Below the pieces are notes generated by a model. It was not told where the DNA came from. It searched no databases and saw only the letters and a program-made list of their open reading frames with translations. From NCBI GenBank assembly GCA_947594335.1, contig CANQEC010000065.1, positions 1 through 10,710 of the forward strand: DNA of 10,710 nt, given 5' to 3'. Positions 1 to 6,274 of this stretch are shown piece by piece. A program made the translations under genes and the position numbers. The number at the start of each line of letters is the position of its first letter. Within the stretch, counting starts at the first letter, position 1. Source of the DNA: an uncultured Lachnospiraceae bacterium (GTDB taxonomy: Bacteria > Bacillota > Clostridia > Lachnospirales > Lachnospiraceae).

Positions 1-113
1 CTTTTCAGCGATATGATGATCATCCACAGCAGGGGAAAAAGCGCGAACACCGCATATATGATCAGCAATAAATTTTTGACTATGTAACTCAGCCTTGCTT
101 TACCTTTACCCAT
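1..113 (-). CDS. CUT1 sugar ABC transporter permease, MalG type (N-terminal part only)
   Basis: Only the first 37 codons are in the window; the gene continues past position 1. The peptide begins MGKGKARLSYIVKNLL and runs into a hydrophobic first membrane segment ending FPLLWMIIISLK. This basic start followed by an ALFPLLWMI-like helix is typical of the second (MalG/UgpE-like) permease of carbohydrate ABC importers. The ATG at 113 has a good ribosome binding site (GAGAGGAGAG in 121-130). It starts 21 bases after the stop of the upstream permease gene, so the two are almost certainly cotranscribed and their products would pair in the membrane as a heterodimeric channel. The EAA loop that contacts the ATPase lies outside the window. 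The family call rests on the N-terminus plus context. Confidence 0.85.
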   Translation of the reverse strand, partial: MGKGKARLSYIVKNLLLIIYAVFALFPLLWMIIISLK

Positions 114-134
114 ATACTGTCTCTCCTCTCTCTA

Positions 135-1067
135 CTATTCTTCCAGACCTGCCGCCTGTCTCTGAGCGGCGCGCTGTCTCTTCACGATCTGCTTTGCCAC
201 AACATTGACCACCAGCCACAGCACAAGCACATACGGAAGCGCAGCGGCAAATCTCTGGAATTTGAAGCCGGTCTGGTACGCTGTAAGCGAAAGCGACATC
301 AGCGTATCGCCGGGACCGCCTTTGGTGAGGGCGTAGATGATCGCGTATTCCTGAAGAGCCGCCATCAGACGGAACAAAAGCGCGATGTACATACTCGGCT
401 TGAGCATCGGAAGCGTCAGATTGATAAAGTTAAACCACGCGCTTCCTCCGTCTATCTTGGCAGATTCAAACGGAGACTTCGGAAGAGACTGAAGTCCTGC
501 CAGAACCAGAAGCACAATAAACGCCGTATTTACCCACACGTCAATCAGGACAACTGTCATAAGCGCCGTGCTCGGACTTGCCGCCCACGGGAAATTATAC
601 ACACCGAAAATATTCAGCAGCTTCTCGACAATACCGACCGAGCTGTTCAGCATCAGCTGCCAGACGATCGTCGCCGTGACCGGAGCTACCATCAGCGGGA
701 ATACCAGCAGCACCCGCAGAATTTTTGAAAGGCGGTTGTTCAGATTATTCAGCAGAAGGGCAACCCCCATGCCCAGGGCCATCTCCACCACCGTAGAAAT
801 TACCCCGTACAGCAGAGACACCTTCAGCGCGTTCCAGAAATCCTTGGAGGACAGAGCGTTCACCCAGTTCTGCAGTCCGACGAACTTGTGAGTCGGTAAT
901 TTAAAAGAGTAATTTGTCAGCGAATACCAGATTGCCATCACAAACGGGACCATGATCCCGATCGTGATGATCAGCGACGGCGCTACAATCAGATATGGAC
1001 GGACACGTGTCTTAAAAGGAATCGTATTCAGCTCTCCTGTTTTTTTCTTTTTATTATCTTTGCTCAT
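135..1067 (-). CDS. CUT1 sugar ABC transporter permease, MalF type
   Basis: A 310-residue inner-membrane permease of a carbohydrate ABC importer (binding-protein-dependent permease family). A short lysine-rich cytosolic N-terminus (residues 1-24) is followed by about six membrane segments, the first at about 25-50. The cytoplasmic EAA loop, which docks on the ATPase, is visible at about residues 201-224 (ESAKIDGGSAWFNF then LPMLKP, with the conserved D-G). The motif TKGGPGDTLMSLSL at 249-262 is typical of MalF/UgpA-like subunits. Length is normal. The start at 1067 has only a weak upstream match (AGGCAGGAC), in contrast to the strong site of the next permease. It lies third in the dehydrogenase-binding protein-permease operon, 183 bases after the binding-protein gene. 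The transported substrate cannot be read from the sequence. Confidence 0.95.
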   Translation of the reverse strand: MSKDNKKKKTGELNTIPFKTRVRPYLIVAPSLIITIGIMVPFVMAIWYSLTNYSFKLPTHKFVGLQNWVNALSSKDFWNALKVSLLYGVISTVVEMALGMGVALLLNNLNNRLSKILRVLLVFPLMVAPVTATIVWQLMLNSSVGIVEKLLNIFGVYNFPWAASPSTALMTVVLIDVWVNTAFIVLLVLAGLQSLPKSPFESAKIDGGSAWFNFINLTLPMLKPSMYIALLFRLMAALQEYAIIYALTKGGPGDTLMSLSLTAYQTGFKFQRFAAALPYVLVLWLVVNVVAKQIVKRQRAAQRQAAGLEE

Positions 1068-1147
1068 TTATGTCCTGCCTCACTTTATATTTGCCCCATA
1101 TTTGCGGCGTCCGGCCGCAGGCGAGGGACATCCCGCTGCCTGTTAAA

Positions 1148-1176
1148 TAAGGAGGGAGGATCTCCCTCCCTCCTTA
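1148..1176 (-). terminator. Hairpin between binding-protein and permease genes; partial terminator or mRNA-stabilising stem
   Basis: A perfect 12-bp inverted repeat, TAAGGAGGGAGG / CCTCCCTCCTTA, with a 5-base loop. On the minus-strand transcript the 3' side is followed only by UUUAACA, too short a U-run for an efficient intrinsic terminator. Such stems between solute-binding-protein and permease genes commonly protect the upstream mRNA or cause partial termination, giving more binding protein than permease; that role is inference. The arm also reads as a Shine-Dalgarno-like GGAGG that would be hidden in the stem. The rest of the 183-base gap (1068-1250) holds two smaller imperfect hairpins, TGCGGC/GCCGCA at 1103-1119 and GGTTTCC/GGAAACC at 1216-1248, and no open reading frame that I would support. 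Confidence 0.6.
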
Positions 1177-1250
1177 ATTCAGGACCCGCTCACGGATCCA
1201 TTTCCGCTAAGCGCAGGTTTCCATCTTACTTACCGCTGTCAGGAAACCGC

Positions 1251-2657
1251 CTATTCAACCACCAGATCTGCCACCATGCCATCCATGGTCTCTTTCAGCT
1301 CGTTCATGGCTTCCTCGACGGAACTGTACTGATTGCCTACTACAAGCTCCTGCAGAGTCTTCGCCCACTCGGTCGTCGTCTCTGTGAAGTACGGCTGTGC
1401 TGTAAAGAAGATGCTGGCTGTATCTTTCAGAGTGTTGAATGCTTCCAGATATCCTTCTGCGCTGGATACTGCCGCGATGTACTCGTCGCTGTCAAGTACG
1501 GACTGACGCGGTGTGTCGGTGCATGCGCCCTCTGTTCCGGACCACTGCATGAATTCCGGACCTGTAAAGTACTGCATGAAGTACCATGCCGCTTCTTTCT
1601 TCTCAGAATCCGCGTTCATACCCATAGACCAAACCCAGAGATTGGACTTCATATCCTCTGCTGTCTTTCCAGCTGATTCCGGATACGGGATCATGCCAAA
1701 CGCAAGATTTCCTGCTTCTGCTGAAGCGCCTTCTACGTTCTGCGTGTATCCGCCTCTGTCTGCATCCCACATCATGGCTGCGATTCCTGCGCCGAGGTCA
1801 GCTCCTGCGAGCTCCCATCCATAGGTGCTCCACTGCGGAGCGCTGCCGTTCTTAACCAGGTCTACCCAGTATTCTGTCATGGCGATTGCTTCCGGAGAAT
1901 TTACCTTGCTGACAAGTTTTCCGTCTTCAATCTCAAAGTCCTTTGCGCCCCATGTTGAATACATGGACATGTACGCCGGGTGGATTGTTCCCCAGTCAGC
2001 GGTTCCGCGAAGTCCAAGTCCGTAAGTTCCGCTTCCGTTGAATTCTTTCAGAGCCGTAGCCGTCTCAAGAAGCTGCTCTGCTGTCTGCGGCACTTCAAGT
2101 CCCTGCTCCTCAAGGATTCTCTTGTTGTAGGTCAGGATATTGATCTCCCAGCCCATCGGAAGAGCCCACTGAGAGCCGGTTCCTACGGCATGGCCCGGTA
2201 CGCAGTCCCACTTCAGAGCGTCGATAACTGCCGGGATGAAATCATCATAGTTGTAATCCGGATTCGTCAGAGCAGGATCGCTGATGTAATTCTCCAGCGG
2301 CTCCATATAGCCTGCGGTGGAGTATTCCCAGGACTGGTATGCGCCTGTCATGAACACGTCCGGCGTGCCGGAATGGCTGCTGAGCTCTACGTTCAGCTTC
2401 TCATAATAGTTTGCTTCCGGCATGGAGGAGTAGTTAACCTTGATTCCCGTCAGCTCCTCAAAATCAGCCAGCTTTGCCTCGACAGCGTCCGCATAAGTAT
2501 GCTCGCTGAACAGAACGTCGATCGTCGTTCCCTCATATGCTTTCCAGTCAAACCCTCCGTCTGACTCTGACTCTGCCTGCACGGTCATTCCGCCGGTCAG
2601 TGTTCCGACTATCATACTCATGCTGAGAACTGCTGCCAAAAGTTTTCTTTTCATCAT
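1251..2657 (-). CDS. Extracellular solute-binding protein, family 1 (CUT1 sugar ABC transporter)
   Basis: A binding protein that captures the substrate outside the membrane and delivers it to the two permeases downstream. The frame has ATGs at 2666, 2660, 2657 and 2654. The Shine-Dalgarno AAAGGA touches the first of these, so 2660 or 2657 is the likely start (468 residues from 2657). The N-terminus MMKRKLLAAVLSMSMIVG is a clear signal peptide, with a probable signal-peptidase-I site VQA/ES at about residue 28. There is no lipobox cysteine, which is unusual for a Gram-positive binding protein. Family signs are the ITYNKRILEEQGLEVPQTAEQ segment, the MWDADRGGY region and NLWVWSMGMN...AAWYFMQYFTGPEFMQW near the C-terminal lobe. 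It starts 17 bases after the dehydrogenase stop, so it is in the same operon. The ligand is not identifiable; a sugar or polyol is likely from context. Confidence 0.93.
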   Translation of the reverse strand: MMKRKLLAAVLSMSMIVGTLTGGMTVQAESESDGGFDWKAYEGTTIDVLFSEHTYADAVEAKLADFEELTGIKVNYSSMPEANYYEKLNVELSSHSGTPDVFMTGAYQSWEYSTAGYMEPLENYISDPALTNPDYNYDDFIPAVIDALKWDCVPGHAVGTGSQWALPMGWEINILTYNKRILEEQGLEVPQTAEQLLETATALKEFNGSGTYGLGLRGTADWGTIHPAYMSMYSTWGAKDFEIEDGKLVSKVNSPEAIAMTEYWVDLVKNGSAPQWSTYGWELAGADLGAGIAAMMWDADRGGYTQNVEGASAEAGNLAFGMIPYPESAGKTAEDMKSNLWVWSMGMNADSEKKEAAWYFMQYFTGPEFMQWSGTEGACTDTPRQSVLDSDEYIAAVSSAEGYLEAFNTLKDTASIFFTAQPYFTETTTEWAKTLQELVVGNQYSSVEEAMNELKETMDGMVADLVVE

Positions 2658-2683
2658 CATTTCCATCCTTTCTTTTTTATTTT

Positions 2684-3778
2684 TTATTTGTCATCAAAAA
2701 CAAATGCTACTTTAAAATCACCCTTCACTCCCGTCGCGTACTCAAATGCCTCTTTCCAGTCCTCCAGCTTGAAGATGCTGGAAACCACGCCGTTTGTCTT
2801 GAGATTTCCCTTCATCATGTTCTCAATCACAAACGGATAAGCATACGGGCTCAGGTGAGAACCGCGGATGTCAAGCTCCTTGCGGTCGCCGATGATGGAC
2901 CAGTCAACCGTCGTCTCTTTACCAAACACGCTGAACTCCACAAAGGTTCCCAGCTTACGGATGATCGTAAGTCCCTGAATGACGCTCGCCGGGTTGCCGG
3001 TCGCCTCGATGTAAACATCACAGCCGTAGCCGTCCGTCAGCGCCTTAATCTCCTTGTCAATATCGCACTCGCCCGGGTTGAATACCAGATCCGCGCCGAA
3101 CTCTTTTGCTTTTTCCAGTCTGTTCTGCTGCATGTCAAGAGCGATCAGAAGCTTCGGATTTTTCATTCTCGCATAAGTGATCATTCCAAGGCCAAGCGTT
3201 CCCGCTCCGGAGATCACCACCACGTCCTCATTTTTGATGGTCGCTCTGTCAACCGCATGCTTGGAGCATCCATATGGCTCGATGAGGAGCGCCTGCTCAA
3301 CGGACATCTCTTCCGGCACTCTGCTGATCACGCAGGTCTTCGGATATCTGACATATTCCGCCATTCCGCCATTGTTGTAATACTGATATCCGAGCATATC
3401 ATGCGGCTGGCACATCCAGTAGTGACCATCTTTACAGAATCTGCACTTCCCGCACGGCACGATCTGATCCGCTGTGATACGGTCGCCCAGCTCATATTCC
3501 GTGACGTTCTCTCCCATCTGGACGATCCTTCCGAAAAACTCATGTCCCGGAATGAACGGCGGTTTCACCCATGAAGGCTGAACCTCATCTCCCCAGAACA
3601 TGGCCGCGCCGTGGCTGCACTTCAGATCTCCCGCGCATATTCCGCAGGCCTCTGTCTTAATGATGATATCATCCGGTCCGCATTCCGGCGTCGGATACTC
3701 CGGCTCAAAACGATAATCATCCTTGCTGTACGCAACCAGAGCTTTCATTGTTTTGGGGATACTTCCTTTTACTGCCAT
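2684..3778 (-). CDS. Zinc-dependent medium-chain dehydrogenase, polyol type (erythritol/L-threitol dehydrogenase-like)
   Basis: A cytosolic NAD(H)-linked oxidoreductase of the zinc alcohol-dehydrogenase superfamily, 364 residues from the ATG at 3778. That start has AAAAGGAG eight bases upstream; the in-frame GTG at 3787 lies inside this ribosome binding site and is rejected. Catalytic-zinc ligands are visible as GIC48, GH79E80 and IE167P. The structural-zinc cysteines are C109, C112, C115 and C123 (PCGKCRFC then WMC). The Rossmann loop GAGTLG is at 191-196, and Asp215 at the end of the next strand favours NAD over NADP. The segments GHGAAMFWG-like 'CSHGAAMFWGDE', 'YGCDVYIEATG' and 'FVEFSVFGKETTVDWSIIGD' recall, from memory, erythritol/L-threitol dehydrogenases more than sorbitol or threonine dehydrogenases. 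It is first in the operon, upstream of the transporter, so it probably oxidises the imported compound. The family is sure; the substrate is a guess. Confidence 0.92.
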   Translation of the reverse strand: MAVKGSIPKTMKALVAYSKDDYRFEPEYPTPECGPDDIIIKTEACGICAGDLKCSHGAAMFWGDEVQPSWVKPPFIPGHEFFGRIVQMGENVTEYELGDRITADQIVPCGKCRFCKDGHYWMCQPHDMLGYQYYNNGGMAEYVRYPKTCVISRVPEEMSVEQALLIEPYGCSKHAVDRATIKNEDVVVISGAGTLGLGMITYARMKNPKLLIALDMQQNRLEKAKEFGADLVFNPGECDIDKEIKALTDGYGCDVYIEATGNPASVIQGLTIIRKLGTFVEFSVFGKETTVDWSIIGDRKELDIRGSHLSPYAYPFVIENMMKGNLKTNGVVSSIFKLEDWKEAFEYATGVKGDFKVAFVFDDK

Positions 3779-3845
3779 GATAACCACTCCTTTTGTTATT
3801 TTCTATTTACATTGCTATTTTGTACTCTTGTTTTATTTCATTGAT

Positions 3846-3864
3846 ATGTAAATCCGTTTTACAT
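3846..3864. promoter_or_regulatory. Perfect palindrome at the operon transcription start (ROK operator or CcpA-type site)
   Basis: ATGTAAA and TTTACAT flank a 5-base centre, giving 7-bp perfect arms. The site begins five bases downstream of the -10 box and covers the predicted start point (about 3862), the classic place for a repressor to block initiation. It could be the operator of the adjacent ROK protein. It also fits the variable-spacer CcpA motif TGTAA-N-TTACA that I recall being described in Clostridium acetobutylicum, which would mean catabolite repression. The sequence alone does not separate the two. Confidence 0.6.
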
Positions 3865-3868
3865 AATG

Positions 3869-3897
3869 ATATTACATCAGATTGACGAATTTGTCAA
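3869..3897 (-). promoter_or_regulatory. Sigma-A promoter of the dehydrogenase-transporter operon
   Basis: On the minus strand there is a perfect -35 TTGACA (3897-3892), a spacer of exactly 17 bases, and a -10 TAATAT (3874-3869, five of six consensus). The predicted start is about 3862, giving a leader of roughly 84 bases before the dehydrogenase ATG. It lies just after the ROK gene's terminator, so the operon is expressed independently of the regulator gene. Confidence 0.85.
3882..3897. promoter_or_regulatory. Palindrome overlapping the -35 box, candidate operator
   Basis: A 16-bp near-palindrome, TTGACGAATTTGTCAA on the plus strand, symmetric at seven of eight pairs. It contains the whole -35 hexamer of the operon promoter, so a bound dimer would exclude RNA polymerase. 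It is a second candidate operator beside the one at 3846-3864. Part of its symmetry comes from the TTGACA hexamer itself, so it may be coincidental, but the matching GTCAA arm is not needed for promoter function. Confidence 0.45.
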
Positions 3898-3906
3898 CTA
3901 TAAATT

Positions 3907-3944
3907 AAAAAAAGATATGCAGTTTTTTGCCTGCATACCTTTTT
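3907..3944 (-). terminator. Intrinsic terminator of the ROK regulator gene
   Basis: On the minus strand the arms are AGGTATGCAG and CTGCATATCT (ten pairs including one G-U) with loop GCAAAAAA. The stem is flanked by A-run and T-run, so the 3' arm leads into seven U residues. It begins about 27 bases after the ROK stop codon and ends before the next promoter, insulating the regulator transcript from the operon. Confidence 0.88.
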
Positions 3945-3970
3945 CCGTCATTTTTCGATATTATTCTGCA

Positions 3971-5095
3971 CTAAATTTGTTCCCATGTCTCCTGTAAAAA
4001 TGGAATCGCTCCCCCGAGCGCCAGAGCCGCGTGCTTCACCTGGCAGGGAACCACATAGTCGGCATTGTCCTCAAACGGATTCCTTTCCTTCAGCAGTTCT
4101 TTCAGCGGTTCCATGTACCGTTCCATATACGCTCCGACATACCCGCCCAGTATGACCTTAAATCCCAGAAGCATTCTGACATTATTGACCGCGGTGGACA
4201 GATAGTACAGATATGATTCCCACTCTTTCCGGAATTCCTCGTCCCCGTTTTCCAGCCGCTCAAAAAACTGCTCCAGATCGCCCCCGCAGTGGCTGGATAA
4301 GACTCTCGCGTTGCAGTACGTCTCCAGACAGCCTCTTTTCCCGCAGTAGCACTCTTTTCCTTCCGGGACCACTGTCATATGGCCGACCTCGCCGTTGATA
4401 GAACCTTCGCCTCTGTACAGCCTGTTATTAACCAGGATCGCTCCTCCGACATTATTGCTCAGGGATATGTAGAACGCATTTGTAAGGTCTTTCCGCTCCG
4501 CGATCTCCGCATAGCCCGCCGCGTCCGCATCATTGTACATACGGCAGGGATAAGGGATCGACTTCGTCAGCTGGCTGATGGACAGTCCCGTATTCCCCAG
4601 AATCTTTCCATAAAAAACACGCTGATGATCCTCTGTCACCAGCGCTGGAAGAACAATGCCGACGCCAAGAACCTGCTCTTTTTTAACCTGTTTTTTTTCC
4701 ACAACGTCAGAAATAAGTTCCCCCAATTTTCTCCAGTATTCTTCCTCCGCGGAAAATGCCGCCCGGAAACGTTTTTCATAGATTATCTGTCCCAGAAAAT
4801 CGATCATGACGACCGTCACATGATTTCTTGTAATATCCAGCCCGAACGCTGTCCGGTACATGGACGATACCGCATAGGTTTTGGCACGCCTTCCTCCGGT
4901 ATGTCCGACGCTGCCAAATTCATGAACTATGCCTTCCTGGCACAGTTCGTTAATATTCTGAACGACCGTCGGCCGGCTTAAGTGAAGAGAATAACAGGTA
5001 TCTGATCCTGTAACCGGTCCGTTCTCCAATATATATCTGAAAATTCTGTTCCTGTTTTCTGACTTTAAACCGAGAAGCACATTTGATTCTTTCAA
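3971..5095 (-). CDS. ROK-family transcriptional regulator
   Basis: A 374-residue DNA-binding regulator of the ROK (NagC/XylR-like) family that would sense a sugar or sugar derivative. Residues about 10-75 form the winged helix-turn-helix (SRPTVVQNINEL recognition region, then the GHTGGRRAK wing). The rest is the ROK sugar-kinase-like fold: zinc signature H239, C249, C251, C256 in GEVGHMTVVPEGKECYCGKRGC, and the NDADAAGYAE segment at 188-197. The kinase phosphate loop DxGxT is replaced by LDITRNHV (86-93), so it is a regulator and not a kinase. The start is TTG at 5095, chosen because AGGAGG lies seven bases upstream. It has its own promoter and terminator and lies directly before the dehydrogenase-transporter operon, its most likely target. 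The inducer is unknown. Confidence 0.95.
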   Translation of the reverse strand: MKESNVLLGLKSENRNRIFRYILENGPVTGSDTCYSLHLSRPTVVQNINELCQEGIVHEFGSVGHTGGRRAKTYAVSSMYRTAFGLDITRNHVTVVMIDFLGQIIYEKRFRAAFSAEEEYWRKLGELISDVVEKKQVKKEQVLGVGIVLPALVTEDHQRVFYGKILGNTGLSISQLTKSIPYPCRMYNDADAAGYAEIAERKDLTNAFYISLSNNVGGAILVNNRLYRGEGSINGEVGHMTVVPEGKECYCGKRGCLETYCNARVLSSHCGGDLEQFFERLENGDEEFRKEWESYLYYLSTAVNNVRMLLGFKVILGGYVGAYMERYMEPLKELLKERNPFEDNADYVVPCQVKHAALALGGAIPFLQETWEQI

Positions 5096-5118
5096 AATAA
5101 TTCCTCCTCTTATACAAA

Positions 5119-5136
5119 ATGGTTATATAAAACCAT
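5119..5136. promoter_or_regulatory. Palindrome at the start point of the ROK gene, candidate autoregulatory operator
   Basis: ATGGTT and AACCAT flank a 6-base A/T centre with perfect 6-bp arms. It begins directly at the predicted start point of the ROK promoter (about 5137) and ends 10 bases before its Shine-Dalgarno. Placement suggests autoregulation. Its half-sites differ from those of the operon palindromes (ATGTAAA, TTGAC), so it is not an obvious copy of the same operator. Confidence 0.45.
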
Positions 5137-5143
5137 CACATTT

Positions 5144-5172
5144 ATAATAACAGAACTTTGTGAAAGAATCAA
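5144..5172 (-). promoter_or_regulatory. Sigma-A promoter of the ROK gene
   Basis: On the minus strand: -35 TTGATT (5172-5167, four of six), spacer of 17 bases, -10 TATTAT (5149-5144, five of six). The predicted start is about 5137, giving a leader of roughly 40 bases to the TTG start codon. Confidence 0.6.
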
Positions 5173-5242
5173 TGTTTAATTTCCTTAATATAAGTACTTC
5201 CCTTAATCCCGGAGAAAAACATCTGCGGCCAGAGATTTTATC

Positions 5243-5473
5243 TCACGGAGTGTATTTTCTGTGCGACAGGAAAAATATAAGCACTCCTGCCAGAGCCGCC
5301 GAGCCGGCGGCAAATCCCGAGATCACAGCAATCCACATCCCTGCTTTTCCGTGTTTTCTTTTTGCGATCCGTCTCACATTCTCCAGATCCACCTCCGGAA
5401 AACGCTCCTCCAGAAGAGACAGATCAATATTACTGAGAATATCGATCAGACGACACTGATTCCAGCGGTTCAT
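5243..5473 (-). CDS. Small single-pass membrane protein coupled to sigma factor, putative minimal anti-sigma factor
   Basis: A 76-residue protein I cannot assign to a family by sequence alone. Its ATG overlaps the sigma-factor stop as ATGA, and a perfect AAGGAGGTG lies a few bases upstream within the sigma gene, so the two are translationally coupled. Residues 1-44 are polar and predicted cytosolic, starting MNRWNQCRLIDILSNIDLSLLEERFPE. Residues about 45-69 form one membrane helix (MWIAVISGFAAGSAALAGVLIFFL), after a basic stretch (RRIAKRKHGK), and only HRKYTP remains beyond it. The short N-terminal 'ILSNID..L.EE' pattern followed by a helix resembles the start of anti-sigma factors found beside Clostridia ECF sigma genes, which usually go on into a large extracellular domain absent here. 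The role is inferred from context. Confidence 0.8.
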   Translation of the reverse strand: MNRWNQCRLIDILSNIDLSLLEERFPEVDLENVRRIAKRKHGKAGMWIAVISGFAAGSAALAGVLIFFLSHRKYTP

Positions 5474-6030
5474 CCCGCCACCTCCTTCTCATAAACCTTC
5501 CTGATTTTTTTCCTGAGTCTTGAGAGCTTGCTGTCCACCGCATTCTCCGACATATCCATCATTTCCGCGATCTGCCTCGTGCTCTGAAGATAATAAAACC
5601 TCCGAAGTACCAGCTCTTTCTCCTTCTTTTTCAGAGATCTCAAAATCCTGTTCAGCGCCTCGGTCTCCTCCTGGTTGATGACCCTCTGTTCCAGATTCTG
5701 GCTGTAATCAATGTACTCAGACCGGAGCATGTCGGAATCATCTGCCTCCTCCACTTCCTCAAGCTTTTTCAGCTTTCTCAGATAATTCAGCGCCGTGTTT
5801 CTTGTGATCGCCTTGAGGTAGGTTTGAAAGGAAGCCTTCTCATAGTCATATTCCGCACCATGTTCCCAAAGCTTCAGATACACGTCATTAACGCACTCCT
5901 CCACAGATGTCTCTCTGTCTCCAAGAATCGTACCCGCTATGTAGCGGATCAGTTTTTCATACCGCTGCGCAGCCAGTTCAATTCCCCGCTCATCGCGCAC
6001 TGCGAGAAGTTCCACAATCTCACGTTCCAT
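5470..6030 (-). CDS. ECF-like sigma-70 family RNA polymerase sigma factor
   Basis: A 186-residue alternative sigma factor with regions 2 and 4 only. Region 2 is about residues 23-88, including CVNDVYLKLWE (core binding) and YEKASFQTYLKAITRNTALNYLR (-10 melting and recognition). An acidic linker (91-110) follows. Region 4 is about 124-180, with the helix-turn-helix STRQIAEMMDMSENAVDSKLSRLRKKI binding the -35 element. The start at ATG 6030 is chosen because AAAGGGGGCGG lies just upstream; the in-frame GTG at 6069 lacks such a site. The gene overlaps the small membrane protein by four bases, the usual sigma/anti-sigma arrangement, which suggests an envelope-signal response. Its targets are unknown. 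Confidence 0.93.
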   Translation of the reverse strand: MEREIVELLAVRDERGIELAAQRYEKLIRYIAGTILGDRETSVEECVNDVYLKLWEHGAEYDYEKASFQTYLKAITRNTALNYLRKLKKLEEVEEADDSDMLRSEYIDYSQNLEQRVINQEETEALNRILRSLKKKEKELVLRRFYYLQSTRQIAEMMDMSENAVDSKLSRLRKKIRKVYEKEVAG

Positions 6031-6091
6031 ACAACCGCCCCCTTTCTGCCGTAAAAATTCGGTATTCACCAGATTAAGCCTCTTTCAATTA

Positions 6092-6121
6092 CTTATACAC
6101 GCACAGAAAGAAAACCTTGCA
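6092..6121 (-). promoter_or_regulatory. Possible promoter of the sigma-factor operon
   Basis: On the minus strand, TGCAAGG (6121-6115) is followed by GCGTGTATAAG ending at 6092. TATAAG is a fair -10, but the hexamer 17 bases upstream (GCAAGG) is a poor sigma-A -35. The pair TGCAAGG...CGTGTA could instead be an ECF-type promoter for autoregulation, which is common for such operons. This is pattern matching by eye only. Confidence 0.25.
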
Positions 6122-6129
6122 GTTTATTT

Positions 6130-6144
6130 GTTAATAAAATTAAC
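6130..6144. promoter_or_regulatory. Short perfect palindrome upstream of the sigma-factor gene
   Basis: GTTAAT and ATTAAC flank AAA, giving 6-bp perfect arms about 100 bases upstream of the sigma-factor start and just upstream of its possible promoter. It could be a regulator site; an A/T-rich palindrome of this size can also arise by chance. Confidence 0.25.
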
Positions 6145-6221
6145 TTTTTACAGTGAAATTTAAAGGACACCAGCCAGATGATGCCCTTTATCAATGTCTT
6201 TTTTGGCAATCGGGGAGACGG

Positions 6222-6274
6222 TTTCCCTCCTGCCTGCCACGCGGCCCTCATGCTGTATCAGCAGCTGATTTTCA
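6222..6274 (-). repeat. Copy A of a two-copy ~55-bp sequence, overlapping the ATPase gene end
   Basis: Read on the minus strand, this shares with 10316-10371 the blocks AGCTGCTGA, CAGC, GGGCCGCG and CAGGAGGGAAA in the same order and spacing, with one single-base indel. The TGA inside the first block is the stop codon of the ATPase gene, so the copy spans its last codons (KISC, stop) and 36 bases of 3' flank. Unlike the other copy, it is not enclosed by a strong inverted repeat. It could be a dispersed repeat, a structured RNA or a recombination remnant. Confidence 0.65.

Noticed and set aside
3779..3787. GTG start three codons upstream for the dehydrogenase
   Set aside because: The GTG lies inside the AAAAGGAG ribosome binding site that serves the ATG at 3778.
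5160..5242. Weak hairpin ATCT...AGAT followed by GTTTTT after the 76-residue gene
   Set aside because: The stem is only about four pairs; it may end the sigma operon but is not strong enough to list as a terminator.
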